32,881 nucleotides of DNA. It comes from Acinetobacter gerneri DSM 14967 = CIP 107464 = MTCC 9824 (GTDB taxonomy: Bacteria > Pseudomonadota > Gammaproteobacteria > Pseudomonadales > Moraxellaceae). Positions 32,397-32,881 of this stretch are shown piece by piece. Position numbers and translations under genes: made by a program. Below the pieces are notes generated by a model. The model saw only the letters and a list, made by a program, of their open reading frames with translations, made no database searches and was not told the origin of the DNA. Every line of letters begins with the position of its first letter. Within the stretch, counting starts at the first letter, position 1. The stretch lies in the NCBI RefSeq assembly GCF_000368565.1, contig NZ_KB849554.1, forward strand, positions 1 to 32,881, given 5' to 3'.

Positions 32397-32429
32397 ATTA
32401 GTATCTCCTTGAAGATTTAATATACGGCA

Positions 32430-32881
32430 GACTAAAACTTGAAGTGCGACACCCCCAACCTAATATAGGTATAAAGGAGTGTCATATTGTCATACATACA
32501 TTTAACAATAGTTGAACGAACTGCACTAATGCTAGAGTTTAACAAACCCAATTTTTCTGCTCGAAAATTTGCTAAACAAATTAACCGACATCACAGTACA
32601 ATTTCTCGTGAATTAAATAAAAATTGCGGTTCTGTTCATCAATATAGTGCTGAACAAGCGATTGAATTTTCGCAGCAACGACGCAGGCGCGGTCATACAA
32701 AAATTTATTTGGATTCCTTACTATGGAAATTTATTGTAGAAGCCATAAAATGTTTATGGTCGCCTGTACAAATTTCTAAGTGGCTCAAACGACAATCAGA
32801 TGATAAAGAGATGAATATTAGCCATACCACAATCTATTCAACAATCAGAGCTTTACCCAAAGGTGAACTTAAAAAGGAGTT
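32430..32881 (+). mobile_element. IS30-family element, left part (window-truncated)
   Basis: DNA carrying the start of an IS30-type transposase. The left boundary is uncertain, somewhere about 32415-32445, because the other end is outside the window and no inverted repeat can be compared. Confidence 0.55.
32487..32881 (+). CDS. IS30-family transposase (partial, N-terminal)
   Basis: Starts at a TTG codon with AAGGAG 7 nt upstream and runs open to the window end (about 131 codons). The N-terminus, SYIHLTIVERTALMLEFNKP, then FSARKFAKQINRHHSTISRE LNKN, is the helix-turn-helix typical of IS30 transposases. It is followed by YSAEQAIEFSQQRRRRGH and WSPVQISKWLKR, also typical. The catalytic DDE part lies beyond the window. 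It is divergent from the 264-aa gene, whose original upstream neighbour it probably displaced. Confidence 0.85.
   Translation, partial: MSYIHLTIVERTALMLEFNKPNFSARKFAKQINRHHSTISRELNKNCGSVHQYSAEQAIEFSQQRRRRGHTKIYLDSLLWKFIVEAIKCLWSPVQISKWLKRQSDDKEMNISHTTIYSTIRALPKGELKKE

Noticed and set aside
1..32881. CRISPR array, tRNA genes, or full prophage
   Set aside because: No regularly spaced repeats, no cloverleaf with CCA-type end, and no phage structural or integrase genes (apart from IS transposases) were seen.

Overview
This window is the chromosomal replication-origin neighbourhood of a low-GC gammaproteobacterium, almost certainly an Acinetobacter. The gene order is diagnostic: dnaA-dnaN-recF-gyrB on the minus strand, and rpmH-rnpA-yidD-yidC-mnmE on the plus strand, with a DnaA-box-rich AT-rich oriC between dnaA and rpmH. 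The two tandem AdeT1/AdeT2-type genes and an ABC-F gene of the YheS type fit the same genus.

Layout. 1-427: apparent stable-RNA (probably rRNA operon) promoter and leader on the minus strand, running out of the window. 428-2680: lipoprotein 5'-nucleotidase and a small unknown gene. 2893-6813: taurine operon tauABCD (minus strand), with a 268-bp MITE-like element with perfect 20-bp terminal inverted repeats between tauC and tauD. 7317-11206: tyrS, divergent anmK, an alpha/beta hydrolase, and erpA. 11357-13632: two tandem AdeT-type periplasmic binding-protein paralogues. 13987-15921: ABC-F ATPase. 15993-16990: about 1 kb of AT-rich non-coding DNA holding two perfect DnaA boxes. 17038-17406: small NTF2-like protein, next to a decayed second copy of the MITE. 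17874-24145: gyrB, recF, dnaN, dnaA. 24146-24813: oriC and rpmH promoter. 24814-28899: rpmH, rnpA, yidD, yidC, mnmE.

28976-32881 is accessory DNA: a decayed array of Rhs (polymorphic toxin) C-terminal modules. Read on the minus strand it holds a 264-aa putative immunity gene, an Rhs core fragment, an Rhs C-terminal toxin tip, a 164-aa putative immunity gene, and a third displaced Rhs core fragment. An IS3-family (IS407-type) element has inserted in the conserved YSPYVGRF motif. Removing the element and one 4-bp target duplication restores the Rhs reading frame. An IS30-family transposase gene begins at the right edge and is cut by the window end.

The observations most worth following are: (i) five near-consensus 16-bp ParB (parS-like) sites on the dnaA side of oriC, two inside recF and one inside tauC; (ii) the Rhs toxin/immunity array with an unrecognised histidine-rich toxin tip; (iii) the MITE family; (iv) a DnaA-box pair about 7.5 kb from oriC. 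All assignments come from reading the sequence and from remembered family features; no database search was run.
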